DNA from: a virus
IMG/VR virus record: IMGVR_UViG_3300010885_052394
Coordinates: 1-35,710 of that record
Direction: 5' to 3' (one strand)
Length of the DNA: 35,710 nucleotides
The notes beneath the pieces were generated by a model, which saw only the letters and a program-made list of their open reading frames with translations, was not told the DNA's origin and did no database searches. Below, piece by piece: positions 25,601 to 34,121 of this stretch (position 1 is its first letter; every line of letters begins with the position of its first letter). A program made the translations under genes and the position numbers.

Positions 25601-28600
25601 CACGATGGAGGAGATCGGAGTACTTGAGGACAGGATCAGCCGCCTTGAGTACTACACCGTTCTATCTCAGCTCGAGCAGGCTGCTAAGTCTACTAGCATT
25701 CCTAGCGATACTACTGGAGCAGATAGGTTCAAGAACGGAATCTTCGCTGAGCCTTTCAACTCACACGACAACGGCCAAGTAGGAGATCCAGCTTACTCTA
25801 TCGCTAAAGACACCGGTGAGTCGGTGATGAGGCCTAAGTTCAAAGAGCACCCTCTAGATCTCCAGTACGTTCCATCTTTATCGACTAATATCCAGAAGAG
25901 CGGAATGTTCTTGACTCTTCCCTACACTGACGAGGTATTCGCTCAGCAGCTTAATGCTTCTAAGTACAGGGTATGCACGGAGTCTATCTGGCAGTGGAAC
26001 GGGCACGTCGATCTTCTACCACAATCAGACTATCACAATGATACCACCAACGCTCCGGCAGTGAACTTAAAAGTTGACTTGAGCCAGCCTTGGAAAGACT
26101 TCGCTAACTCGGTGTTCGGAACTAACTACGACGTTCTAGACACCACGTCAAAAACATCTTCATCTGTAGTGAGCAAGACGAGCTGGGATGCCGATGGTGG
26201 AACTTACACTAAGACCAACACGTCCATCACGACGACGACTTCGGTTACTGCTAACGTAACTAACACAAAAGTAACCACTACTGAAGTAGAGCAGAAAGTT
26301 GGTAACTTCGTTCAAGATGTGTCCATCATCCCCTACATCAGAGAGCAGATCATCAGCTTCAACGCTATGAACTTGAAGCCGAACTCTAAAGTTCACGCGT
26401 TCTTTGATAGGGTCAACGTCGACGCTAGCGTCGCTCCTGGAACTCCCCTATCAACTACGAGAGGAGATTCGGCCTTCACGACTAGGTCACATTACTTCTG
26501 CACTCCGTCGGCGCCTCTTGGCACAGCTCTCGTGGCTAACTCAACTGGCGGTGTCTCTGGAATCTTCAGGATACCAGCAGCTACATTCAGGACCGGCGAT
26601 AGGGAGTTCTTACTCACTAACGTCGACAACCTAGATACTGGAGCGAACGCACAGCTGACAAAGGCTGTAGCAGTATTTACAGCGTCTGCTCTTGCAGTCA
26701 CGAAAGAGTCAGTAACTCTCACGACTATCAACCCATCTATCAAGGTCACCAGCGGAAAAGTTACTACTACTTCTTCTTCTACAACTTACCAGTCATCTAC
26801 TAGCTTTGTTAGACCACCAGATCCGCCAGATCCGCCAAATGATGGCGGCGGCGGTGGCGGCGACGATAGCAACAACGGAAATGACTCCGGCGATGATGAT
26901 CCGATCGCTCAGTCATTTAAAGTCCCAGCTACTGGCGTTAGCGAGGGGTCATATATAACCAAGATTGGTCTATACTTTAAAGCAAAAGACCCAACTCTCG
27001 GCATCTTCGTGCAGCTATGTGAGACGACCACTGGGTTCCCAGATAAGAACACAATTCTTGGGCAAGCATTCCTGCCGGCGTCATCGATTCAGGTCAGCGA
27101 TGACGCGAGCTTAGAGACAGTATTTGAATTTGAGACTCCTATTTACATCTTGAACAACAAAGAGTACGCCTACATCGTCGTCCCACAGGGCAACTCACCG
27201 GAGCCTCTTCTCTGGGTAGCTGAGACCGGCGGCGTTGATATCGCTTCTGGAAAGAACATCTTTACTGACTCGTACTCAGGCATGATGTTCGTGTCAGCTA
27301 ATAAGTCAAGCTGGACACCAATACAGAAAGAAGACATTAAGTTTAAGCTGTACAGAGCTAGGTTCACTGCGGCTTCTGGATCTGCTGTGTTCAGGAACGA
27401 AGACGATGAGTTCTTAACTCTTGACAGCATCGTGAGGATCAACTCCTCTACTGGTATTCAAGTTGGTGACGTGGTATACACGCAGAACTCAACTTCAAAT
27501 ACTGCGATCACTTTAACTGGATCTCCATTTGGTGTCATACAATCGTACGATGAGACCAACGGAACTATTGTCTTAGATAGTGCGATCGCTGGGTTCTCAA
27601 ATACTACTAATCCTAAAGTAGAGATTCACAGGATCTTGCCGGTTACGAACACATCTCTATCTAACAGCACTCTCATAGCTCTAGCAAACGTGGTCACAGT
27701 AGACAACTATACATACCACACCATCGTACCTAGGTTCGGCGCTATAGCTCCTGCTGGAACTTCATTAACATATGATTTCAAGGGAACTGATACTTCTTAC
27801 TCAACTGACTCAACTTGGTCTTCAGTACAATCAGATAAGCCAAATGAGAACATAGATAAGAGCAGGATAATTGTCAGCAGGACAAATGAAAAGAACAGCG
27901 CAGCTAATAATAAGACGACTTTCTTGAGAGCTAATTTATCAGCGACTGGATTCTACTCAGCTCCGGTCATTGACTTGAGAAGGAAGTCCGCGCTGATGAT
28001 CGAGAATCTCATCAACAACGATAAGACCAATGAGTACACCAATCACGGTAATGCTGTTTGCAGGTACATCTCAAAGACCATAGTCTTAGCTGATGGACAA
28101 GACGCAGAGGACATCAAGATATACTTGAGAGCGCATCGTCCCCAGAACACCGACATCACGGTGTATGGAAAGTTCCAAGCAGCCACAGATCCAGATATAT
28201 TTGAGAATAAGAACTGGACGCAGATGAGCTACTTAAATGGAACTAGCGACATATACAGCTCAACTTCATCTACACTCGATATTAAAGAGTACGAGTTCGG
28301 GTTCGCTAATACAGCAGCGACTACCGCTACATTCTCGGCAAATGCTGCTGTTAATAGCACCAGCGATTTCATACTGATCACCAATAACCCGTTCGTGAAT
28401 AACAACGTCGTGCAGTACTATAGGCCGGGACCGGAAGTAGATGATCCGGTTCTTCCGGGACTAGCTAACCAGACATTCTACTATGTCGTCTCAGCTAACT
28501 CAACGGCTCTATGTCTATCCGCATCGCAAGATGGCACGGCACTCGCGATCAACGCGACATCGAACGCAACGGCACTTCATACTCTAAAAGCTTACCTTCC

Positions 28601-28781
28601 ATCAATAAAGAATACCGCTTACAGCAACCCAGACAACAGCGGTATCGTGGAGTACTACAGCACTTCTGGAAGTAGGTACACTGGATACAAGTACTTCGCG
28701 ATCAAGATAGTCTTGACAGCGGCGGACGGATCTAGAGTACCAAAGCTCAATGATATGAGAGCCATAGCTCTGCAGATCTGA
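22626..28781 (+). CDS. Giant baseplate/fibre protein, DUF4815-type
   Basis: The N-terminus is that of the DUF4815 family of phage baseplate and fibre proteins: YYDDFNEDKKFYRILFRPAF, AVQARELTQLQTIIQKQLSR and FGDNIFKDGSIVDG. Middle regions have fibre-like Thr/Ser/Asn-rich strands and a helix RRYTMEEIGVLEDRISRLEY. A Pro-Asp and poly-Gly linker (DNA 26810-26900) leads to a jelly-roll-like domain starting PIAQSFKVP. Near the C-terminus (DNA 28320-28595) lies one copy of the module found in gp7 and gp8. With 2051 residues it fills the gene 9/10 position, so it probably connects wedges to fibres. AAGGA lies about seven bases upstream of the ATG. I cannot decide between gp10-like and fibre roles. Confidence 0.78.
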   Translation: MSELSNATLTTLSTTYYDDFNEDKKFYRILFRPAFAVQARELTQLQTIIQKQLSRFGDNIFKDGSIVDGVAINNYANTQFVRLVDNLLTGNVAITDLATGKYIITNGTNANAVRATVLTAQTGFVSTYPNTNQLYLNYYYTGKTAGNNDVTSFSNGETLYIYNANQTALGTLNGSYLAATINVYTSNSSTNSTGNGYCFGISEGVVYSKGFFQKVSRQVTVVSRHVSNPNNMIVGFETRESIVNENQDSSLNDNAQGFTNYNAPGAHRLKLDPVLVPYDKGSVSNTFFGIAEFDNGNLIVNRNPDSSYNKIASVMATRTFEESGNYTLKPFTVQTSPVSGNSAAFFYEISPGVSYVKGTRIELLSTVRKQVPRATTTAITQNQSITANYGNYIFVDDVVGVPDLDNLGEVVIYDAPQNAVSGLGGISSGATGNAIGYANIKSMVYYSGTKGQSTCQYYLYLFNIRMITGKSFRNDAKSFYKSSAPKFKADIVLDIGSQAVLMDSTLTPLVFSSGVTFTKSLTPTGGSVDTSFIYRNTSTTTLNSNGTFTFTLSGGLGAGGTERLYDGTARDYQISFTQNSYSSNVTGTASANTTSPIVVGSTTTFQTDFKSGDAIRFSNSTASWIATISSVTSNTSMTLTANGSATYSAYKMQHYYADGSILNITDSMLSVNQAANTFTITSGITFDYGSGNTMYAQYPVQRTLAVPTKKVINKYRYVKIDCSNNAGGTAGPWSLGFPDVHSIDKIHVSTAYSNTTPDVKSWFNINNGEKDDAYDVASISIKPSKASQITASSKILVRLNHFTANTSAGIGFFSVDSYPVSTDGITSNTTTITLADIPSYTLKNGGTLDLRDAIDFRPYKANTANSVGNSNGTANTDPANTWITINPGYANTNTYSVSAYGQYLPEPDSVFQADYEYYLPRRDLVITSPGGTIKVIQGNPELNARLPLNISDGSVIAETAVPAFPSLTTSEGEASNRSDLVTKIILRSNRRYTMEEIGVLEDRISRLEYYTVLSQLEQAAKSTSIPSDTTGADRFKNGIFAEPFNSHDNGQVGDPAYSIAKDTGESVMRPKFKEHPLDLQYVPSLSTNIQKSGMFLTLPYTDEVFAQQLNASKYRVCTESIWQWNGHVDLLPQSDYHNDTTNAPAVNLKVDLSQPWKDFANSVFGTNYDVLDTTSKTSSSVVSKTSWDADGGTYTKTNTSITTTTSVTANVTNTKVTTTEVEQKVGNFVQDVSIIPYIREQIISFNAMNLKPNSKVHAFFDRVNVDASVAPGTPLSTTRGDSAFTTRSHYFCTPSAPLGTALVANSTGGVSGIFRIPAATFRTGDREFLLTNVDNLDTGANAQLTKAVAVFTASALAVTKESVTLTTINPSIKVTSGKVTTTSSSTTYQSSTSFVRPPDPPDPPNDGGGGGGDDSNNGNDSGDDDPIAQSFKVPATGVSEGSYITKIGLYFKAKDPTLGIFVQLCETTTGFPDKNTILGQAFLPASSIQVSDDASLETVFEFETPIYILNNKEYAYIVVPQGNSPEPLLWVAETGGVDIASGKNIFTDSYSGMMFVSANKSSWTPIQKEDIKFKLYRARFTAASGSAVFRNEDDEFLTLDSIVRINSSTGIQVGDVVYTQNSTSNTAITLTGSPFGVIQSYDETNGTIVLDSAIAGFSNTTNPKVEIHRILPVTNTSLSNSTLIALANVVTVDNYTYHTIVPRFGAIAPAGTSLTYDFKGTDTSYSTDSTWSSVQSDKPNENIDKSRIIVSRTNEKNSAANNKTTFLRANLSATGFYSAPVIDLRRKSALMIENLINNDKTNEYTNHGNAVCRYISKTIVLADGQDAEDIKIYLRAHRPQNTDITVYGKFQAATDPDIFENKNWTQMSYLNGTSDIYSSTSSTLDIKEYEFGFANTAATTATFSANAAVNSTSDFILITNNPFVNNNVVQYYRPGPEVDDPVLPGLANQTFYYVVSANSTALCLSASQDGTALAINATSNATALHTLKAYLPSIKNTAYSNPDNSGIVEYYSTSGSRYTGYKYFAIKIVLTAADGSRVPKLNDMRAIALQI

Positions 28782-28782
28782 T

Positions 28783-28986
28783 ATGGCCAAGATCTTACCA
28801 ACCGATGGCTTCGTGAGGAGTCCTGAGATCCCAGGAGCTATCGTCAACGTAGATAATAGTGCTCTAGAAGCGTACAAACTTCGTCGCCAAAAAGAGAAGA
28901 CTAAGTTAGATGAAATAAATAGTCTTAAGCAAGAAGTGGCCGACATCAAGAGCCTATTAACACAGCTAATAGAGAAACTTAAATGA
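28783..28986 (+). CDS. Small coiled-coil protein
   Basis: The 67-residue product starts AKILPTDGFVRSPEIPGAIV and ends in a coiled coil from about residue 28 to 66, with Leu/Ile/Val at heptad spacing (INSLKQEVADIKSLLTQLIE). Small genes of this design lie between the giant baseplate gene and the fibre gene in other marine T4-like phages, from memory. It may trimerise and act as an adaptor or fibre-attachment helix. It is separated by one base from the giant gene and overlaps the fibre gene by four bases (ATGA), so the three are probably translated together. Confidence 0.75.
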   Translation: MAKILPTDGFVRSPEIPGAIVNVDNSALEAYKLRRQKEKTKLDEINSLKQEVADIKSLLTQLIEKLK

Positions 28987-31900
28987 CTATAATAGTAGCG
29001 AACGTAGATACCACATCGGATACATATGGTGGTCTGATCACGAAAGTAAATCAGCTCGCAAATGCTCTCGCTAACTACACGGTCACTACGAACTCCAATA
29101 CTGCTGCTGGAAACGCCGCTGTCGGGAACGCCCTGACTGCTAACGTTCTCTACGCGAACACGATAAACGGTGGTAATACATCTACGAGTAACAATCTCGG
29201 AGTTACCAGCAACCTCTACATTGTGCCGTATCCTGGAGCTAACACTCTAGTCATAACTGGAAACTCAACTATAGGCCAGTTCACCACGACCATAACCGGA
29301 AACGTGGTGACCATCAATCCGGCTAATACCAGAATAAGCGGAACGGTCTTGACCGTGAACACCGCATCGGTGAACGTCACCTCGAATACGGCAGTGACTG
29401 GAAATACCTACCTCTACGGAAACTCAACTTCGCAGAGCTTTAAGTTAACTGGAAACTCGACTACAACGAACGTCGACATCAACGTCACCTCAGCTAACTT
29501 AAACGCGATCTTCGACATTAACGGAAACACGATCGTAGGGGCGAACTCCACTCTTACTAATATCTCAGTGAGTGGAAACAGCACTACCTCGAACGTCAAC
29601 ATAAGCGCTAACGACGTATATCTAACTCCTACCTCCAACGTCAACATCACCTCCAAGCTCTACGTATCTAACGTCGTTGTGTCAGGTAACACCGACATCA
29701 CTGGGTACATCAACGTCTCGTCTACAGCCAACGTCGGTGGAGCTACGACTCTCAGGGGAACCGCGACGGTCAACGGGGCTCTAACAGTATCCAATACGGC
29801 TGCTCTTGGAAATACGACGATCACTGGCTTCGCGAACGTAACTACGACTCTCTTAGTCGGAACGTCAGCTAACGTAACTACGACTCTTGGAGCTGGTAAC
29901 ACGACCATCACCGGATTCGCGAACATAAGTAGCACACTCGCTTCAGGTAATACTACAGTAACCGGATTTGCTAACGTCACGACTACTCTTCAAGTTGGAA
30001 CTTCAGCGCAAGTAGGAACCACACTCTCTTCTGGAAATACCACTATCTCTGGATTCGTTAACTCAACTTCTTCGAACTCAGGATCGTACTCAGTAGGAGC
30101 TACGTTCACGGCTAACGCAACTCTGGTGAACGCCGCGGCGATAAACATCACCGGCCAAGTTAATACGGCAACTCTATTCTCAGCTACCTCAGCTAACGTT
30201 GGAGCCAACGTTCAGGCAAACACCTCAGCTTACTTGGTCTCAAGTAACTCAACTGTGAACACGATCATCACGGCGACGAGCATCACGCAGGCTAACACCA
30301 CAGCTACTCCATTTGTTGCTAACTCTTCTGGACTATATCATACTGGTACAGTAAACGCTGGATCTTTTAGTGTTGGGTCGAGCGATGTTATCAACTCAAC
30401 TGCTTTCTTCTTCTCCACTATAAACTCTACCTCAAATGGTCTAGTAGCCAACGCGACCAGCATCTCGATTGGTAATACCTCAGTTAACGTCAGTATCGGA
30501 GTTGCCAACTTAGCAGTCGGCACCGCATTCACCGCGAATGCATCTCTCGTAAATGCTATAGCGCTCAACGTAGTCAACCAGACGAACACCGCTACGCTCT
30601 TTGCGACCACGTCCGCGAACGTTGGAGCCAACGTTCAAGCTAACACCTCAGCGCTCTTTATTGGAAACAGCACGGTCAACTCGACCCTCTCTGCTGGCAA
30701 CTTGAACGTTAACGGAGCGTTCATAGCCAACAATACCGGAGCATATCATTCCGGCACGATGAACGCAGCCTCGTTCACTACTACCAACTTCACGGCAAAT
30801 AACTCCGGCGTGTATCCACTCTCGAACTCTGCCGGTACGGCAGTCGGGTCCTCTACTAAGAGAGTGGTGATAAGCGCGAACACCATCGACGCTACCGGAG
30901 CTACGACTCTCAATAATACTCTGGCTGCTGGAAATACGACAGTCACCGGGTTCGCCAACATCAGCTCCTCACTTCAAGTGACTGGAAATACTTCTCTTAG
31001 TGGCAACTTAGTACTTGGATCTACATCTCTACCAGTGGGCTTACAGGCAAACGGTAGCTACGGCGCCACCGGTCAAGTTCTCTTGAGCAATGGCTCAGCG
31101 ACGTACTGGGAGTACCAGTACAACATGTCGCAAGTTGTTAATCCAAATACCTCTTACATCTTCTCTAATACGACGACATTTGATACCTCTGCTAATAATA
31201 ACCAGAATAACCCGATACTCATCAAGTCGCAGAACACCGCTTCGGTAACGATACAGGGCGACAGCGCAGGTACAGCCAACTCGCTCACATCCGGCGCTTA
31301 CTTGAGAATGGGAACTAAGGGATCAGCTAACCTAGGAATCTTAGCTTTCGTTATAGGTGCTGGTAACAACGGCATCGGTGGAGCTTACACTGGAACTCTG
31401 GCGAACTCGTTCCTCCTTGGAACTACCGCTAACTCAACACTGATCCCACCGCTTCATCTCGGTGTAGCCAACGCAGTCGTCATGACGATCACCGGAAGCG
31501 CGACTGTACCTAATACCGGCTTCGGAAACACAGCTCCGGTCGACACGGTCAGAGCCGAGGGAACTTTCTCAGCTCTTAGCTCAATTGGAATTAGCAACTC
31601 ATCAGCTAACGCTCTGATGGCTAATACCACGGGCATCTACCACACCGGAACTGTGAACGCTGCCTCTTACACGACTACGAACTTCCAAGCGAACAACACG
31701 GGCGTTTACCCGCTGTCCAACAGCGCTGGAGTAGCTCTCGGATCTACTACTAAGAGGTTCAACCTCTACGCCAACAACATCGACTTCTCTGGAAGTCTCC
31801 AGACAACAGGAGCTTCTGGACTAGGTAACACTACGATCACGGGCTTCGCGAACGTCAGCACTACTCTCCAAGTAGGAACGTCGGCGCAGATCGGAACAAC

Positions 31901-32543
31901 TCTAGCAGCCGGCAACACGACGATCACGGGCTTCGCTAACGCTACTACTTCTCTTCAAGTTGGAACGTCAGCGACAATAGGCACTACGCTCTCTGCTGGA
32001 AACACGACCATCACTGGATTCGCTAACGTATCTCAGGGTGTTAACGCGAACTCATTCTCGGTTGGAACTGCATTCACGGCTAACTCAACTCTCGCGAACG
32101 TCTACGCTATAAACGTACAGACCCAAGCGAACGCCGATATCTTCTACGCAGCGTCTTACGCCAACGTAGGTACCCTACTCAGGGCAAACACCTCAGCTTA
32201 CTTAGTCTCAAGCAACTCGACTGTCAACGCGATACTGAACTCTACGTCGCTGACTTTCACCAACACGACCGCAACGCCGTTCGTCGCTAACGTCACCGGT
32301 CTCTACCATACTGGAACCGTCAATGCTGCATCGTACACGGTAGGTACTTCTCTTACTGCAAACGCTTCCGGTATATACATTGGAGCTAATAGCTTAGTTA
32401 ATACCTCAGTGCACTTCATCGGAAACTCTTCGGTAAATACAAATATATCAGCAAACCAGATTACACTGAATGGCGCTAACGTGATGACTACCGCAACGAC
32501 GCTGAAAGTATACGACGCATCCGGTACTCAAGTATTCCCATAA
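28983..32543 (+). CDS. Tail fibre protein with modular Asn/Thr repeats
   Basis: The 1186-residue product is very rich in Asn, Thr, Ser, Ala and Gly and nearly lacks charged residues, as expected of a beta-rich fibre shaft. It begins VANVDTTSDTYGGLITKVNQ with a short helix. Eight copies of NTT(I/V)(T/S)GF(A/V)N occur, many followed by TTLQVGTSA. A second module, TANAS-LVNA followed by SANVGANVQANTSA, occurs three times in variant form. A segment GATGQVLLSNGSATYWEYQ is a motif I associate with marine fibre proteins. The C-terminus ends TLKVYDASGTQVFP. The protein probably binds the host surface. Its position after the giant baseplate gene corresponds to the gp10-gp12 region in T4. Confidence 0.75.
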   Translation: MTIIVANVDTTSDTYGGLITKVNQLANALANYTVTTNSNTAAGNAAVGNALTANVLYANTINGGNTSTSNNLGVTSNLYIVPYPGANTLVITGNSTIGQFTTTITGNVVTINPANTRISGTVLTVNTASVNVTSNTAVTGNTYLYGNSTSQSFKLTGNSTTTNVDINVTSANLNAIFDINGNTIVGANSTLTNISVSGNSTTSNVNISANDVYLTPTSNVNITSKLYVSNVVVSGNTDITGYINVSSTANVGGATTLRGTATVNGALTVSNTAALGNTTITGFANVTTTLLVGTSANVTTTLGAGNTTITGFANISSTLASGNTTVTGFANVTTTLQVGTSAQVGTTLSSGNTTISGFVNSTSSNSGSYSVGATFTANATLVNAAAINITGQVNTATLFSATSANVGANVQANTSAYLVSSNSTVNTIITATSITQANTTATPFVANSSGLYHTGTVNAGSFSVGSSDVINSTAFFFSTINSTSNGLVANATSISIGNTSVNVSIGVANLAVGTAFTANASLVNAIALNVVNQTNTATLFATTSANVGANVQANTSALFIGNSTVNSTLSAGNLNVNGAFIANNTGAYHSGTMNAASFTTTNFTANNSGVYPLSNSAGTAVGSSTKRVVISANTIDATGATTLNNTLAAGNTTVTGFANISSSLQVTGNTSLSGNLVLGSTSLPVGLQANGSYGATGQVLLSNGSATYWEYQYNMSQVVNPNTSYIFSNTTTFDTSANNNQNNPILIKSQNTASVTIQGDSAGTANSLTSGAYLRMGTKGSANLGILAFVIGAGNNGIGGAYTGTLANSFLLGTTANSTLIPPLHLGVANAVVMTITGSATVPNTGFGNTAPVDTVRAEGTFSALSSIGISNSSANALMANTTGIYHTGTVNAASYTTTNFQANNTGVYPLSNSAGVALGSTTKRFNLYANNIDFSGSLQTTGASGLGNTTITGFANVSTTLQVGTSAQIGTTLAAGNTTITGFANATTSLQVGTSATIGTTLSAGNTTITGFANVSQGVNANSFSVGTAFTANSTLANVYAINVQTQANADIFYAASYANVGTLLRANTSAYLVSSNSTVNAILNSTSLTFTNTTATPFVANVTGLYHTGTVNAASYTVGTSLTANASGIYIGANSLVNTSVHFIGNSSVNTNISANQITLNGANVMTTATTLKVYDASGTQVFP
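29810..32030 (+). repeat. Fibre repeat array, including a duplicated 18-bp palindrome
   Basis: Eight copies of the NTTITGFAN module are spread over this region. A perfect palindrome, AACGTTGGAGCCAACGTT, occurs at 30195-30212 and again at 30618-30635, each within a longer near-identical block encoding ANVGANVQANTSA. Such blocks could support homologous exchange between fibre segments. Confidence 0.8.
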
Positions 32544-32554
32544 GAGATTAGTAG

Positions 32555-33664
32555 ATGGCAACTGCCCTTAAAATAAACACGGCTACATCTCCAGTCTCTC
32601 TTAAAGAAATGTCGGGAACTGAGTTTGAGTATGCTATAAACCAGATGCTCACTACGTTCGCTGGAACGCAGACCGGTGTTGGAACTCTCTCCGTTAACCC
32701 AGCTAGCACTACTGGACTAACATCAATAGGTACATTTACTGATACGTACATCAACGCTCTTCCTGGAGCGCATCCGGTCGGTACTACTCCCCTATCAGTA
32801 ACTTACACTTTCTATCAAGATCAGGGCTCTGCGGCTGAGTCGCTGACTAGGCCAGTTGAGTACTCTGCGGGTCTAAAAGAGCAAGTTGACGCTAACTTAA
32901 ATGCAGACCTCGTATCAAAAGCTCTTGCTAACTTAGTAGCTACTGGTGTTGGCTTCTACTCTCTGCAGCCAACTACTCCAACTGGCGGTACTTGGGTATC
33001 GATCTCTACGATCACGAATACTCTCGACTCAGCTACGACTAATACCACGCAGCTATGGAGAAAGACGGCTCCAGCTTCTTCTCCATCTACGGTTAGGACC
33101 ATAAAGCTAGACGCGACTACTACTCCGAAGTCGATCAAGGAGATGTCGGACGCTGAGATACAGACACTCACTGCTCGCCTTAGGAACCAGATAGTCTCGA
33201 CAGGCATCGGCAAGTACTCAGTTCAAGCTACCGCTCCAGCATCAGGTGGAACTTGGGTATCGTCAGGTACGGCCTTCTTAGACACTCGCAGGACAGCGAC
33301 CGATACAGCGTACGTTCTCAACTACACCAAAGATTATACGGGCGCTTATACTAGAAACTACACCGGCGCTTATACTAGAACTTATACCGGCGTATATAGC
33401 AAGACGTTTACTGGCTCTTATAGCGGATCTTATCAAGCATCGTATAACGGATACTTTGGTGGCGTCACGCGATCGGGCTCTTACTTGGGTAACTATCTTC
33501 TGAGCTATACTGGAGCTTATAACGCTCTTGCTTACACCGGTGTGTACTCAGGACTAGTTAGCTTAACTTACAGTAAAGCTTATAGCACGAGCTTCTCTGG
33601 ACAGACGTTAAATAGTGACAGCCCAACAATTTCAACAGTCTACTTATGGGTAAGGACCGCTTAA
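32555..33664 (+). CDS. Virion protein with C-terminal Tyr-rich repeats
   Basis: The 369-residue product has three diverged N-terminal units of about 80-100 residues. Each begins with a short helix such as SLKEMSGTEFEYAI or SIKEMSDAEIQTL and has a TG-G--S motif; the second and third also carry GGTWVS. Residues 265-345 form a Tyr/Gly/Thr/Ser-rich tract with repeated YTGAYTR and YTGVYS units. I recognise the layout from hypothetical structural proteins of marine T4-like phages but know of no function. It follows the fibre gene by 11 bases and precedes a small helical gene, so it is probably a fibre or baseplate accessory. The aromatic repeats could be a binding surface or an elongated beta structure. 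Confidence 0.7.
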   Translation: MATALKINTATSPVSLKEMSGTEFEYAINQMLTTFAGTQTGVGTLSVNPASTTGLTSIGTFTDTYINALPGAHPVGTTPLSVTYTFYQDQGSAAESLTRPVEYSAGLKEQVDANLNADLVSKALANLVATGVGFYSLQPTTPTGGTWVSISTITNTLDSATTNTTQLWRKTAPASSPSTVRTIKLDATTTPKSIKEMSDAEIQTLTARLRNQIVSTGIGKYSVQATAPASGGTWVSSGTAFLDTRRTATDTAYVLNYTKDYTGAYTRNYTGAYTRTYTGVYSKTFTGSYSGSYQASYNGYFGGVTRSGSYLGNYLLSYTGAYNALAYTGVYSGLVSLTYSKAYSTSFSGQTLNSDSPTISTVYLWVRTA

Positions 33665-33665
33665 T

Positions 33666-34118
33666 ATGGCAAGACAGATCATCAATCCTAGATGGGCGAA
33701 TGATAAGAAGACGCACATCTTAGCAACATTCAGGTACGATGACGGTAGGGAGATGGCCGCGTCGATAACTAACGTCGGCGATATCCAGAATCCTGATTGG
33801 AAAGAGATCATCGAGACGTTTGGAACTGAGTACTTAGATAAAGCAGCAGATGACGCCCTAGCAGATCACATGCGCAGGAAGCAAGAGAGAGCTGAGCAGC
33901 AGAAGATAAACATAGAGAGGGCTGCTAAAGAAGCCCTATTCAACGTTAAAGCTGAGGCTTTTGATATGGACATCGTGAAGAACTCAAAGAACCGCGACAT
34001 AAAGAACAAGATCCGCAGGGCGAGCACGATGACCGAAGTGTACACCTACACTGCGCTTCTCCACATGCTAGAAGATCCTCTCGCTAATACGGACAACACA
34101 GCTTCAGCAAATACGTGA
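33666..34118 (+). CDS. Small helical virion-cluster protein
   Basis: This 150-residue protein starts one base after the Tyr-rich protein. Its first 60 residues look like a small beta domain (HILATFRYDDGREMAASITN). Charged helices then run from about 60 to 105 (HMRRKQERAEQQKINIERAA), with a final helical segment RRASTMTEVYTYTALLHMLE. Its place at the end of the structural unit suggests a fibre-associated protein or fibre-assembly factor. Similar genes follow fibre genes in other marine myoviruses, as far as I recall. No known catalytic motif is present. Confidence 0.7.
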   Translation: MARQIINPRWANDKKTHILATFRYDDGREMAASITNVGDIQNPDWKEIIETFGTEYLDKAADDALADHMRRKQERAEQQKINIERAAKEALFNVKAEAFDMDIVKNSKNRDIKNKIRRASTMTEVYTYTALLHMLEDPLANTDNTASANT

Positions 34119-34121
34119 TAT

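Noticed and set aside
29660-29980. Open frames on the minus strand through the fibre gene
   Set aside because: The low-complexity Asn/Thr/Ala codons leave few stops on the other strand. The translations are Val/Pro-rich shadows of the repeats.
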